This document shows, one piece after another, positions 10,999-20,215 of a stretch of DNA of 64,000 nt. This DNA comes from Methylomicrobium lacus_A. Lineage in GTDB: Bacteria; Pseudomonadota; Gammaproteobacteria; Methylococcales; Methylomonadaceae. A program made the position numbers and the translations under genes. Position 1 is the stretch's first letter, and every line of letters begins with the position of its first letter. The stretch covers positions 1,674,001 through 1,738,000 of the forward strand of contig NZ_CP169217.1 in assembly GCF_041897535.1 (NCBI RefSeq), in the 5' to 3' direction. The notes beneath the pieces are model-generated. The model was not told the origin of the DNA and made no database searches. It saw nothing but the letters and a program-made list of their open reading frames with translations.

Positions 10999-13845
10999 AT
11001 GCCCCCGCAACAGTCAAACACCTCGATCGGCGATTGGACAAAGTTTTTGGCGATGTTATCGCTGGCCTTAGGCGCTTGGTGGGTCGAACCGGTTTTACAC
11101 AGTAATCGCCCCTCTGCCCGCATGGAGACGATCGAACACCACTTCATTCAGGACGTGGATGCGCGTTTGTGGCAGGATCCGCTCGCGGCAGTTACGCAAA
11201 CGTCGAACGACAAAATTCGTGGACACGGCAAACGTGATCTCTCCTGGCTGAAAAAGGTGGTGATCGCCGGGAACACGCAACTGGTGATCGGCGCTATGGT
11301 GCATGGCGGAGCCTCTCCCGAACAAATGGAAAACCGCCGCCGAACCCGCTATGCGGTGCTGGCCGCGCTGAACAAACACCGCTATGTTCCGAGTGACCCG
11401 GAGCACATCGGTTACATAAAGGTAGGCACTCCACCCAAGGCCTGCCCCCAATCATTTCCGCCGATGGCGTTCGAACGCTTCGAACTCGACAAACAGACTG
11501 CCGGGAATCAGCGTCCTGAAACACCTCGAAACATATTGCTGCTGTGGCTGACCAATGATGTTTTCGAAGCCGAGAGCTACGACGAAAAGCAACGGGCATC
11601 CTATCCCGCCGATCCCAAAGACTGCCTGCAGGCGATTTTCGACCAGCTCGAAGTCTCGCCTATCCTGATTGGTCCCGCCGACTCGGCGACGTTGAGACGA
11701 CTGGGCCAAAAATCCTCCACGAAGCCACAATCAACCTCTCAAAAACCTGATTTCCGCGCCAGTTTCAGAGTGTATTCTCCGTTTGCGACAGCCGCGCTAA
11801 CAGAGGATCTTCCCACATTCAAGCCACCCTTCCAGGACAACTGGCACCTGACCCGAACGATAGCCTCGAATGATCTTTTTGCGAAAGAATTGATTGCCGA
11901 ACTGAAGCAACGAAAGATCGCCCCTCCTCAAACGCTGGCGTTGATCGGGCAGTGGGATACCGAATATTCGCGCGACCTGATCGAGCAATTTAAAACCCAA
12001 TGGCATGGCAAGCTGTTAGCGCACAATTATTTGCGCGGCGTCGATGGACGCCTGCCGAACGACTCGGTTCAAAAAGAGCAGAAAACGAAAGACTCCTCGC
12101 AAACGGGTGCGCAGGGCAATGCGCCCGACGCGATCGAGCGCCCCGAAGGCGACCAGCAGATGGATTATCTGCGCCGTATCGTCGAGGAACTGCAGCAACA
12201 AGAAGCCGAGTTGTTTTCCCAATGCTCGGTCGAACAACGCATTCAACGGGCTTGCGGCATTCGCGCTATCGGCATACTCGGCAATGATTATTATGACAAA
12301 TTGCTGACGCTGCAGGCGCTTCGGAAAAAGTTTCCCGATACGCTATTTTTTACCACCGATCTGGAAGCTGCGATGCTGCATCCCCAGGACAACGCTGATA
12401 CTCGTAATCTGATCGTTGCTTCGGGATACGATCTAACGCTGACAAGTACCGACAATCCAGATCACGCGTTGCTGCAAGGCGAGATTCCGCCGTTTCGAAA
12501 CAGCTATCAAACCGCGGTTTTTTACAGCGTCCAATTGGCGCTCTGTGAGTCTCCCGATTATCATAATTCTCAGGCAGACGCCTGCGATAAAATCGAGCAA
12601 ATGACCCAGTATTCGAAATTTCTGAAGCCGCTCTTGTTCGAGATCGGCCGCACTGCGGCGATCACGCTCGGCGACAAAGTGCCCGGCGTGACTACCTTGC
12701 CGATCTTGCGGCATGCCCCGCTGTTTCTAGCCATCATTGGTTTTATTTTATTGGTTTCGTGGAGTTTTTTTGGCGATCGTACCCTTTGGCTCAAATTACA
12801 AATAGCAGCGGCATTTGTGGCAGCGGCAGTTATGTCGATCGTCTTCCTGATTTACTGGATCAAGAATCAATCGCTTGAACCGCTGCTGTGGTTCGAAGGC
12901 GTCAGCATCTGGCCGAGCGAATTGTTACGGCTGATTTCGCTCTTCTTGTCGACCTATCTATTGGTTAAAATCTTTTTCGATCTCCGGCAGTGCAAGGCGG
13001 AACTTACGGCTACATTTTATCCTTCCGGACGTTATGTCCCGCGTTCCAGACTAAGGCGGCCCTTGTCTTATGTGTTTCTGATCGATTACGTAGAAAACGT
13101 TTGCTGGCAAAAAACGATCAAAACCGCGATCCCGCAGGCGCTCGGCATGTTCTTTCTGAGCGTCGTTCTGATGCTCGAATTCGGCTTTCCGAAAGTGCCG
13201 GTGCGCGGAGATTGGGAATTCGAATTCGATTTGATACTCACGGCATTCAGCGTAAGCGCGTCCTTGCTGCTGCTTTTCAGCGTCGTTCGCATCACGTTTC
13301 TGACGACCGTGCTGGCGAAGAATTTATCCGGCAAAACGCGCTGGCCAAGCGAAGTCATGGAGGCGCACGGAGTATCGTCGTTTGGCCGGCATTACTCCGA
13401 CGACTGGCTGGACGTGTTGTTGATTGCCCGCGTCACCGAACCGGTCGGGCGCATCATTTTTTATCCGATATGGCCGCTGCTACTGCTTTATACAGCGCGC
13501 AGCCCGCTGTTCGATAACTGGGGCTTCCCGCCTGCCTTGATCATCGGCATCACAGTAACACTGGCGATCGCATTCTACAACGCCTGGCATCTGCGTCACA
13601 TGGCCGAAGAAATGCGCAGCGGCGGCCTCAGGCGGCTGAATAAAAATCTGTTGAAAATGCTCGGCAAGCCAGGCGAAGCGCATGATCAAATCATCGCGCA
13701 ATTACGGATGATCATCGAACGCGTCACCCATATCCGCGAAGGGGCCTTTGCGCCATTGTCCGAACAGCCTGCGGTTCAGGCGCTTTTGACCGCCGTCAGC
13801 GCCGTTTCGGGATTGAAGCTTGCGGAATATTTCACTTTTTTTTAG
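10999..13845 (+). CDS. Large polytopic membrane protein of unknown function
   Basis: This 948-residue protein is not recognised. It has an N-terminal hydrophobic segment (about 14-30), a long extracytoplasmic region (about 35-565), then about seven predicted membrane segments between 572 and 865 and a short soluble tail. The periplasmic part has features recalling a type 1 periplasmic-binding fold, such as ALIGQWDTEYSRDLIEQF, AIGILGNDYYDKLLTLQAL and FFTTDLEAAMLHP, which could mean ligand sensing (inference). The start is ATG with AGGAG 7 nt upstream. It lies 189 nt after the cyclase gene, and 10810-10998 holds no other gene. It ends facing the convergent hldD gene. No catalytic motif is evident. 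Confidence 0.75.
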   Translation: MPPQQSNTSIGDWTKFLAMLSLALGAWWVEPVLHSNRPSARMETIEHHFIQDVDARLWQDPLAAVTQTSNDKIRGHGKRDLSWLKKVVIAGNTQLVIGAMVHGGASPEQMENRRRTRYAVLAALNKHRYVPSDPEHIGYIKVGTPPKACPQSFPPMAFERFELDKQTAGNQRPETPRNILLLWLTNDVFEAESYDEKQRASYPADPKDCLQAIFDQLEVSPILIGPADSATLRRLGQKSSTKPQSTSQKPDFRASFRVYSPFATAALTEDLPTFKPPFQDNWHLTRTIASNDLFAKELIAELKQRKIAPPQTLALIGQWDTEYSRDLIEQFKTQWHGKLLAHNYLRGVDGRLPNDSVQKEQKTKDSSQTGAQGNAPDAIERPEGDQQMDYLRRIVEELQQQEAELFSQCSVEQRIQRACGIRAIGILGNDYYDKLLTLQALRKKFPDTLFFTTDLEAAMLHPQDNADTRNLIVASGYDLTLTSTDNPDHALLQGEIPPFRNSYQTAVFYSVQLALCESPDYHNSQADACDKIEQMTQYSKFLKPLLFEIGRTAAITLGDKVPGVTTLPILRHAPLFLAIIGFILLVSWSFFGDRTLWLKLQIAAAFVAAAVMSIVFLIYWIKNQSLEPLLWFEGVSIWPSELLRLISLFLSTYLLVKIFFDLRQCKAELTATFYPSGRYVPRSRLRRPLSYVFLIDYVENVCWQKTIKTAIPQALGMFFLSVVLMLEFGFPKVPVRGDWEFEFDLILTAFSVSASLLLLFSVVRITFLTTVLAKNLSGKTRWPSEVMEAHGVSSFGRHYSDDWLDVLLIARVTEPVGRIIFYPIWPLLLLYTARSPLFDNWGFPPALIIGITVTLAIAFYNAWHLRHMAEEMRSGGLRRLNKNLLKMLGKPGEAHDQIIAQLRMIIERVTHIREGAFAPLSEQPAVQALLTAVSAVSGLKLAEYFTFF

Positions 13846-13872
13846 TTTTTGACCGATAAGTGCTTTGCCGGA

Positions 13873-14829
13873 TTAATTGCCGGCAGCACCGTTCAGCCAA
13901 TCCAGATATTTGGCGACGCCCTGTTTGACGGTCAGGAATTCTTTCTGATAACCGGCCTGCCTAAGGCCTGAAATATCGGCCTGGGTATAGCTCTGATAAG
14001 CGCCTTTCAAATGATCCGGGAACGGAATGTATTCGATCTCGCCCTCGCCGTGCCAGTCGATCACCGCCTCGGCGACCTGATTGAAGGTCTCGGCCCTGCC
14101 GGTGCCGACGTTGAAAATGCCGCGCTGTTCGGGGTGATCGAAAAACCAGAGATTCACGTCGACCACGTCGCCGACATAGACGAAATCGCGCTTCTGCTCG
14201 CCGTTTGCGAAGCCGTCAATCCCCTCGAACAGACGGGCTTTCTTCTGCTCGATCAGCTGGCGGTTGAAATGGAACGCGGTGCTGCTCATCGCACCCTTGT
14301 GCTGTTCCCTCGGCCCGTAGACGTTAAAATAACGGAAGCCGGCGATTTGAATCCTGGTTTCGGGCAAGATCTTCCGCACATATTGGTCGAACTGAAACTT
14401 CGAATAGGCGTACATGTTGATCGGCTTTTCGCAGGCGCGCTCGACCCTAAATCCGTGCTCACCGCTGCCGTACACCGAGGCGGACGAGGCGTAAAGGAAG
14501 GGCGTATTTTTTGCGATGCACCAGTGCAGGATGCGCTTCGAGTAATCGTAATTGTTCTCCATCACGAAGCGGCCGTCCCATTCGGTCGTCGCCGAACAGG
14601 CGCCCTGATGGAAGACGCCGCGCACCTGGTTCAGGAAGCACGGCGAATCGAGCTTCTTGATGAACTGCTCCTTGTCCAGATAATCGGCGATGTCGAGATC
14701 GGCCAGATTGTGCATCTTGCGGCCGTTCAGCAGATTGTCGACCAGCAGGATGTTGCGCTCGCCGCGTTCGTTCAATGCCTTGATCAGATTGCTGCCGATA
14801 AAGCCGGCGCCGCCCGTGACTACGATCAT
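13873..14829 (-). CDS. hldD: ADP-L-glycero-D-manno-heptose-6-epimerase
   Basis: HldD converts ADP-D-glycero-D-manno-heptose to the L-glycero epimer, the last step of heptose precursor synthesis for LPS inner core. The 318-residue protein opens with the NADP-binding Rossmann motif TGGAGFIGSNL, has YAYSKFQFDQY with the YxxxK catalytic pair, and YFNVYGPREQHKG typical of the family. The open frame extends far upstream through hldE, but the start is fixed at ATG 14829 by length and by the 4-nt ATGA overlap with the hldE stop. It is the last gene of the LPS run. Confidence 0.97.
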   Translation of the reverse strand: MIVVTGGAGFIGSNLIKALNERGERNILLVDNLLNGRKMHNLADLDIADYLDKEQFIKKLDSPCFLNQVRGVFHQGACSATTEWDGRFVMENNYDYSKRILHWCIAKNTPFLYASSASVYGSGEHGFRVERACEKPINMYAYSKFQFDQYVRKILPETRIQIAGFRYFNVYGPREQHKGAMSSTAFHFNRQLIEQKKARLFEGIDGFANGEQKRDFVYVGDVVDVNLWFFDHPEQRGIFNVGTGRAETFNQVAEAVIDWHGEGEIEYIPFPDHLKGAYQSYTQADISGLRQAGYQKEFLTVKQGVAKYLDWLNGAAGN

Positions 14830-16250
14830 GCTGTTCCCCTCGCCTTGTTGATCATCGATGTCGTCGATTGCCCGTCGACGAACTGCAAAATTTTGACTTC
14901 GCCGCCCGCCTTGATCACGCAGTCGCCGCCGGCGACCTGATCGGGCGCGTAATCTCCGCCCTTGACCAGCACGTCGGGCAGCAGGCGGCAGTACAGGCGC
15001 TCCGGCGTTTCTTCCTCGAAGGCGACGACCCAATCGACGCAGGCCAGCGCCGACAGCACCGTCATCCTCTCCTTCAGGCCGTTGATCGGGCGCGACTCGC
15101 CTTTCAATTGTTTGACCGACGCATCGGAATTCACCGCGACGACCAGGCGGTCGCCAAGCGCCCTCGCCTGCTCCAGATAGGTCACATGACCCGCATGCAG
15201 GAGGTCGAAACAGCCGTTGGTCATGATGATCTTTTCGTTGTACGCTTTCGCGCGCGCAACGATGTGCATCAATTCGTCTTCCGAGACGATGCCGTACAAC
15301 GCGCCGCGGTCGCCGTGCAGCCCCCGGCTCAGTTCCTCGACCGATACGGTCGAGGTGCCGAGCTTGCCGACCACGATGCCGCCGGCCAGATTGGCCATAC
15401 ACATCGCCTCGCGCAGCGGCAGTTCCAGCGCCACGCCGAGCGCCATCACCGCGATCACCGTATCGCCGGCGCCGGTCACGTCGAACACGTCCTTCGCCTG
15501 TGCGGGCAAGGAATGCGTTTCGGTCTCCTGAATCAGGGTCATGCCGGCTTCACCGCGCGTCAGCAGCAGGCTCTGCACCATGCAGCGCTGCAACAGTTCC
15601 CGCCCCTTGTCGAGAATGTCCCTCTCACCCGCGCAGGCGCCGGCCACCGCGAGAAATTCGGACAGGTTCGGCGTGATCACGTCGGCAAGCCGGTAACGCA
15701 GGTAATCGACGCCCTTCGGATCGACCAAGACTTTCAACCCGGCCTGCTTCGCCATCGCAATATGATGCGTCACGTCGGTGAGCGTGCCCTTGCCGTAGTC
15801 CGAAAACACGATCGCCTGATGGTTCGGCAGATGCTTTTTGAGTTTGGTCGTCATCGCCTCGCGGTCGAAAGCGATCGGCGTATCTTCGAAATCGAGGCGG
15901 AGCAATTGCTGGTGCTGCGCCATGATGCGCAGTTTACAGATGCTGCGCGCGCCTTTCGCGACCACGAAATCGCAAACGACGCCCTCGGCTTCGAGCAATT
16001 GCTTGATCGTCCGGCCTTCCGCGTCATCGCCGACCACCGCGACCAGGGTCACCTTGCCGCCGAGTTTGGCGATGTTCAGCGCCACGTTGCCGGCGCCGCC
16101 GATGCGCTCCTCGCTGCCCTTGACCCTGACGACCGGCACCGGCGCTTCCGGCGAGATGCGCGCGGCCTGGCCGGACCAGTAGCGGTCCAGCATCACGTCG
16201 CCGACGACGATGATCCGGGCGCGGCTGAAATCAGGCGTTGTCGCGATCAC
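14826..16250 (-). CDS. hldE: Bifunctional heptose-7-phosphate kinase / heptose-1-phosphate adenylyltransferase
   Basis: HldE phosphorylates D-glycero-beta-D-manno-heptose 7-phosphate and then adenylates the 1-phosphate. Residues about 1-320 form a PfkB-type ribokinase domain (GGAGNVALNIAKLGG and DVTGAGDTVIAVMAL with the catalytic Asp). Residues about 340-474 form a nucleotidyltransferase (TNGCFDLLHAGHV, with the HxGH motif). The 474-residue length is normal for the fused enzyme. It overlaps gmhA by 20 nt and hldD by 4 nt. Confidence 0.97.
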   Translation of the reverse strand: MIATTPDFSRARIIVVGDVMLDRYWSGQAARISPEAPVPVVRVKGSEERIGGAGNVALNIAKLGGKVTLVAVVGDDAEGRTIKQLLEAEGVVCDFVVAKGARSICKLRIMAQHQQLLRLDFEDTPIAFDREAMTTKLKKHLPNHQAIVFSDYGKGTLTDVTHHIAMAKQAGLKVLVDPKGVDYLRYRLADVITPNLSEFLAVAGACAGERDILDKGRELLQRCMVQSLLLTRGEAGMTLIQETETHSLPAQAKDVFDVTGAGDTVIAVMALGVALELPLREAMCMANLAGGIVVGKLGTSTVSVEELSRGLHGDRGALYGIVSEDELMHIVARAKAYNEKIIMTNGCFDLLHAGHVTYLEQARALGDRLVVAVNSDASVKQLKGESRPINGLKERMTVLSALACVDWVVAFEEETPERLYCRLLPDVLVKGGDYAPDQVAGGDCVIKAGGEVKILQFVDGQSTTSMINKARGTA

Positions 16251-16806
16251 TGAACGCCTCCTCGACCAGACCGCACCACCAGTGCCCGATTAAAATGTGC
16301 GCTTCCTGAATCCTTGCCGTGACCTGTTCCGGCACCACCACCGACATCGTCGCGATGCCGGCCAGCATGCCGCCGCCACAGCCGGTCAGGCCGATCACCG
16401 CCATGCCTTTGTCGATCGCCGCCTCGGCCGCGTTCAGCACGTTCTTGCTGCATCCCGAGGTCGAAACCGCGATCAGGCAATCGTTTTCGCTGCCGAGCGC
16501 CTCGACCTGACGCGCGAAAACGCTGTCGAAATGGTAGTCGTTCGAATGCGCGGTCAGAATCGAGGTATCGGTCGTCAACGCGATCGCCGCCAAAGGTCGC
16601 CGGTGCTTTTCATAGCGGACCACAAACTCGGCCGCGATATGCTGGCAGTCGGCTGCACTGCCGCCGTTGCCGCACAACAGGATTTTGCCGCCCTGCTTGA
16701 GCGTATCGATCAAGAGCTCCCCCGCCGACTCGATCACGTCGCTGCGGGTCCTGAGCTTTTCTATCATCGCCTGATGCTGTTCCAGCTCGGCCATAAATGT
16801 TTTCAA
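16231..16806 (-). CDS. gmhA: Phosphoheptose isomerase
   Basis: GmhA isomerises sedoheptulose 7-phosphate to D-glycero-D-manno-heptose 7-phosphate, the first heptose step. The 191-residue protein is a single SIS domain with CGNGGSAADCQHIAAE, STSGCSKNVLNA and LIGHWWCGLVEE near the C-terminus. The start given is TTG at 16806 with AGGA about 9 nt upstream; ATG at 16794 is an alternative. Overlap with hldE and close spacing to msbA put all heptose genes in one transcript. Confidence 0.95.
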   Translation of the reverse strand: MKTFMAELEQHQAMIEKLRTRSDVIESAGELLIDTLKQGGKILLCGNGGSAADCQHIAAEFVVRYEKHRRPLAAIALTTDTSILTAHSNDYHFDSVFARQVEALGSENDCLIAVSTSGCSKNVLNAAEAAIDKGMAVIGLTGCGGGMLAGIATMSVVVPEQVTARIQEAHILIGHWWCGLVEEAFSDRDNA

Positions 16807-16841
16807 AATAACGTCCTCTCAATACTTTTAAGACAGGTCAA

Positions 16842-18611
16842 TCAGGTGATATCGTCTTCGGCGGGTTCTTTGAACTGCAACTGGTGCAGTCTCGCATAAG
16901 CACCGTTCCGCGTGAGCAACTCCTGGTGCGAGCCGCTCTCGACGATGCGGCCGTGTTCCATGACCAGAATCATATCAGCATTTTCGATCGTCGATAACCG
17001 GTGTGCGATCACCAGTGTGGTCCTGTTACTCATCACTTTTTGCAGCGCCGCCTGAATGTAACGCTCCGATTCGGTATCGAGCGCCGAGGTCGCCTCATCC
17101 AGAATCAGGATCGGCGCATCCTTCAACAGCGCGCGGGCCAGCGCCAGCCGCTGCCTTTGCCCGCCGGACAGCTTGACGCCGTTCTCGCCGATTTCGGTAT
17201 CGAGCCCCAAATCGAGCTTGTCGACGAACTCCAGCGCATAGGCATCGCGCGCGGCCGCCTCGATTTTTTCCCGCTCGCTGCCGGCCATCGCGCCATAGGC
17301 GATATTGTTCGCGATCGTATCGTTGAACAGGATCACCTGCTGGGTAACCAGCGCGATCTGCCGGCGCAAATTGGCCAGTTTATAGCGGTTGATCTCGATC
17401 CCATCGAGCAAGATCTCGCCCTGTTCATGCGGATAGAAGCGCGAGATCAGGTTCGCGAAGGTGCTCTTGCCGCCGCCGGAGGCGCCGACCAGAGCGACCG
17501 TCTGGCCCGGCTCGATCCTGACGCTAATATCCTTCAGCGCCCAGTCATTGGCGCCCTCATAACGGAACGACAGGTTTTTGAATTCCAGAGCGCCCTGACT
17601 GCGGTCTGTTTGATAGTCGCCGTGGTCCGGCTCCGCCTCTTCGTCCAGAATCTCGAACAGCGATTCGGCCGCAGCGATGCCTTTCTGGATTTCGCTGTTC
17701 GCGTCGCTGAGTTGACGGATCGGCCGCGGCAACAGGAACGCCGCGGTCAGATAACCGACGAATTCGCCGACGCTGGCCTTCTGCATGAATAACAGCGCCA
17801 GATACATCAAGCCCGACAGCGCGATCGCGATGATGAACTGCATCAGGGGATTATGAATCGCCATCGTGGTCGCGAGCTTCATCGATTGCCGGCGGTTATA
17901 CTGGCTGCTTTCGAGAAAACGCCGTTTCTCGTAGGCTTCGCCGCCATAGCTGCGCACGACCCGGTGGCCGCCAACCAATTCGGAGGTGATATGGGTCATG
18001 TCGCCGACCGACTCCTGGATGCGCTTGCTGATCATACGCAGGCGTTTGCTGACATAGGTGACCGACACCGCAATGATCGGCGTGATCGCGACGAACACCA
18101 GCGACATCTGCCAGTTCGTGTAAAACAGATAAATGACCAGGCCCAAGGAGGTCATCCCTTCGCGCACGAAGGTGCGCACCGAGTCGGTGGTCGCCCGGGT
18201 GACTTCGCCGACATTGTTCGTGATCCTGGCGATCATGTAGCCGCTGTTGTTCGAATCGAAGTAACTGGTCGGCAGTTCGGTATATTTATTGAAAATCTGG
18301 CAGCGCAGCGCATGCACGACATTGGCCGACACTTTCGCGAGAAAATAATTGCCGATAAAGGCGCCGATGCCGTGAATCACGATCAGGCCGCTGAACAGCA
18401 GCGGCAGATAAAACATGCCTTCGCGCGCTTCGGTTTGCAGGGTATCGATGATGTGTTTGACCAGCGCCGCAAACAACGTCTGCGTCCCCGAATACAGCAT
18501 GAAGCCCAGGATGCTGATAAAAAACAGCCCCCGGTGCGGGATCACGTAGCGCAATAGCCGCCTGTAGACTTGGGCGCCGCCTTTTTCTTGGGTTTTCTTG
18601 TTGGTTTTCAT
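16842..18611 (-). CDS. msbA: Lipid A export ATP-binding/permease protein
   Basis: MsbA flips core-lipid A across the inner membrane. The 589-residue half-transporter has six membrane helices (about 25-310) and a nucleotide-binding domain with Walker A GASGGGKST, signature LSGGQRQRLALARALL, Walker B ILILDEATSALD and the switch His in VIAHRLSTI. It lies between LPS glycosyltransferase and heptose genes, which fits MsbA better than a generic ABC exporter. The gap to the upstream glycosyltransferase is 3 nt. Confidence 0.93.
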   Translation of the reverse strand: MKTNKKTQEKGGAQVYRRLLRYVIPHRGLFFISILGFMLYSGTQTLFAALVKHIIDTLQTEAREGMFYLPLLFSGLIVIHGIGAFIGNYFLAKVSANVVHALRCQIFNKYTELPTSYFDSNNSGYMIARITNNVGEVTRATTDSVRTFVREGMTSLGLVIYLFYTNWQMSLVFVAITPIIAVSVTYVSKRLRMISKRIQESVGDMTHITSELVGGHRVVRSYGGEAYEKRRFLESSQYNRRQSMKLATTMAIHNPLMQFIIAIALSGLMYLALLFMQKASVGEFVGYLTAAFLLPRPIRQLSDANSEIQKGIAAAESLFEILDEEAEPDHGDYQTDRSQGALEFKNLSFRYEGANDWALKDISVRIEPGQTVALVGASGGGKSTFANLISRFYPHEQGEILLDGIEINRYKLANLRRQIALVTQQVILFNDTIANNIAYGAMAGSEREKIEAAARDAYALEFVDKLDLGLDTEIGENGVKLSGGQRQRLALARALLKDAPILILDEATSALDTESERYIQAALQKVMSNRTTLVIAHRLSTIENADMILVMEHGRIVESGSHQELLTRNGAYARLHQLQFKEPAEDDIT

Positions 18612-18614
18612 TTT

Positions 18615-19448
18615 TTATAGCGCCGGTACGGAAGGCAAATATTGAGAGACGCCGCGCTCGGCAACCGTCAACTCCTGCCGCGCCAGCCGCTCCATCAGCC
18701 GCTGATAGTTGATGTCCTGGCGGCTTTTGTCATGCTGCGCATGCCACAGGTGCAGGACCGGCGCCGCAAAGCGGCCTTCCTTGCGCCGGATGCCGGCATG
18801 GATCAGCCGGATCACCAGGTCGGAATCTTCATAACCCCAGCCTTCGAACAGCTCGTCGAAGCCATTCACCGCGATAAAATCGTTTTTCCAGACGGCCAGG
18901 TTGCAGGTCATCGCCTTTTCCCATTTCTGCGGCTGCAAAAGGCGCAAACGTCCGAGCGGCAATTGCAGCAGCGGGAGAACCCGATTGATATTGCCCTGAA
19001 GCCTGAGCCGGCCAAAATACAGCCAGTTCCGCAAATATAGCGGCAATGCTTTGCCCAATACTTCGGCGGTAAAAGCCTGGCTCAAGAGGATCCGGTTGCC
19101 GGGCACGAAATGGCCGGCTTCCGCCAATTGGCGATGCTTGGAAATAAAATCGGGCAGCATCAGGCAATCCCCGTCGACGAAGAGCAAATAATCACCGCGG
19201 CTAAGCGCGGCAGCCTTGTTCCGAATCGTGCCGGCGCGGAAACCGTTGTCTTCATGGTGGACATAGTCGACCGGAACCGGCGCGTCTGCGCAATAGCGCC
19301 GCGCTTTTTCGAGATTCTCGGAACGCGAGCCGTCATCGGCGATGATGATCTCAAAATCACGGTCGGTTTGCGCGTATAAACTGTCCAGGCAGAGCTTCAG
19401 CGCCTCCGGCCAGTTATAGGTGGTCACGATCACGCTGATCCGCTTCAT
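18615..19448 (-). CDS. Family 2 glycosyltransferase with galactosyltransferase-type C-terminus
   Basis: From ATG 19448 the 277-residue protein is a GT-A glycosyltransferase: ISVIVTTYNWPEALKLCL, IIIADDGS, FVDGDCLMLPDF (DxD metal site) and GWGYEDSDLVIRLIHAG, the C-terminal module shared with galactosyltransferase-like enzymes. It probably adds a sugar to LPS core or an O-unit. A longer frame reaches 19592, but ATG 19448 forms an ATGA overlap with the upstream gene's stop. The acceptor sugar cannot be read from the sequence. Confidence 0.88.
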   Translation of the reverse strand: MKRISVIVTTYNWPEALKLCLDSLYAQTDRDFEIIIADDGSRSENLEKARRYCADAPVPVDYVHHEDNGFRAGTIRNKAAALSRGDYLLFVDGDCLMLPDFISKHRQLAEAGHFVPGNRILLSQAFTAEVLGKALPLYLRNWLYFGRLRLQGNINRVLPLLQLPLGRLRLLQPQKWEKAMTCNLAVWKNDFIAVNGFDELFEGWGYEDSDLVIRLIHAGIRRKEGRFAAPVLHLWHAQHDKSRQDINYQRLMERLARQELTVAERGVSQYLPSVPAL

Positions 19449-20215
19449 TTCGGCCCTAGGTCGCGGTTTTGCAGTTCCCAAAGTTTCAGGTACTTGTAAT
19501 AAGCGCCTTCCGCATTCGAAACGGCCAGCATGAAGCCTTGGCGTCCGTCCAGGATAGACGCCTTGAGGCAATAGGTGCGGATAAACGTCCACAAGGCCTT
19601 CAATACCGCCTTGCTCAGCGACGAACGCACGCCTTTTCGCTGCAGCATCTCCGCGCCCAGGGTCGAATACGTATTGACCTTGTGCAGGACTTCCCCGAGA
19701 TCGACGAAGGCCTCGTGCAGGAGCGGCGCTTTGAAGCGGCCGATTTCGCCTTCGACGATGACGCGCTCATGCACGACCGCATCGGTGAAGCGTCCCGCCT
19801 CGCGGCGGAACAGCCGCAGCACATAATCCGGCCACCAGCCGCCATGGCGAATCGCCCTGCCGCAGTAATCGGACAGACGCGGAATTTCGAAGCCGCTCAT
19901 CGGTTCCGCTGCGATGGCCTGCTCGATTTCGTGCCGCAATTCAGGGCTGACCACCTCGTCCGCATCGATCGACAAGACCCAATCGCCTTGCGCCTTGTCG
20001 AGCGCGCGCTGCTTCTGTATGCCGAAGCCCGGCCAATCGGTTTCGAAAACCTTGTCGGTAAAGCGGCGGCAAATCGCCACCGTCTCGTCGCTGCTGCCGG
20101 AATCAAGCACGATGATCTCGTCGGCCCAGGCGACCGATTCCAGGCAGCGCCCGATGTGCGCGGCCTCGTTTTTGGTGATCACGATCACGCTAAGCACGGT
20201 CTGTCTTCGCCTCAT
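19445..20215 (-). CDS. Family 2 glycosyltransferase, LPS core type (WaaE/KdtX-like)
   Basis: This 256-residue GT2 enzyme begins at ATG 20215 with LSVIVITKNEAAHIGRCLES, followed by IIVLDSGSSDET and LSIDADEVVSPEL, a pattern typical of WaaE/KdtX-type LPS core beta-glucosyltransferases. The C-terminal region (RLFRREAGRFTDAVVHE) also fits. The open frame continues upstream to 20314, but that stretch is the C-terminus of waaL in another frame. It overlaps waaL by 26 nt and the next GT2 by 4 nt. The substrate is inferred from family likeness. Confidence 0.87.
   Translation of the reverse strand: MRRRQTVLSVIVITKNEAAHIGRCLESVAWADEIIVLDSGSSDETVAICRRFTDKVFETDWPGFGIQKQRALDKAQGDWVLSIDADEVVSPELRHEIEQAIAAEPMSGFEIPRLSDYCGRAIRHGGWWPDYVLRLFRREAGRFTDAVVHERVIVEGEIGRFKAPLLHEAFVDLGEVLHKVNTYSTLGAEMLQRKGVRSSLSKAVLKALWTFIRTYCLKASILDGRQGFMLAVSNAEGAYYKYLKLWELQNRDLGPK

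Noticed and set aside
13873..15402. A 509-codon minus-strand frame spanning hldE and hldD
   Set aside because: Only the last 318 codons are HldD; the first part is hldE read in another frame. The ATGA junction at 14826-14829 fixes the real hldD start.
14868..16253. A 461-codon plus-strand frame opposite hldE
   Set aside because: It is the antisense shadow of a certain gene in G+C-rich DNA and has no ribosome site or family likeness.
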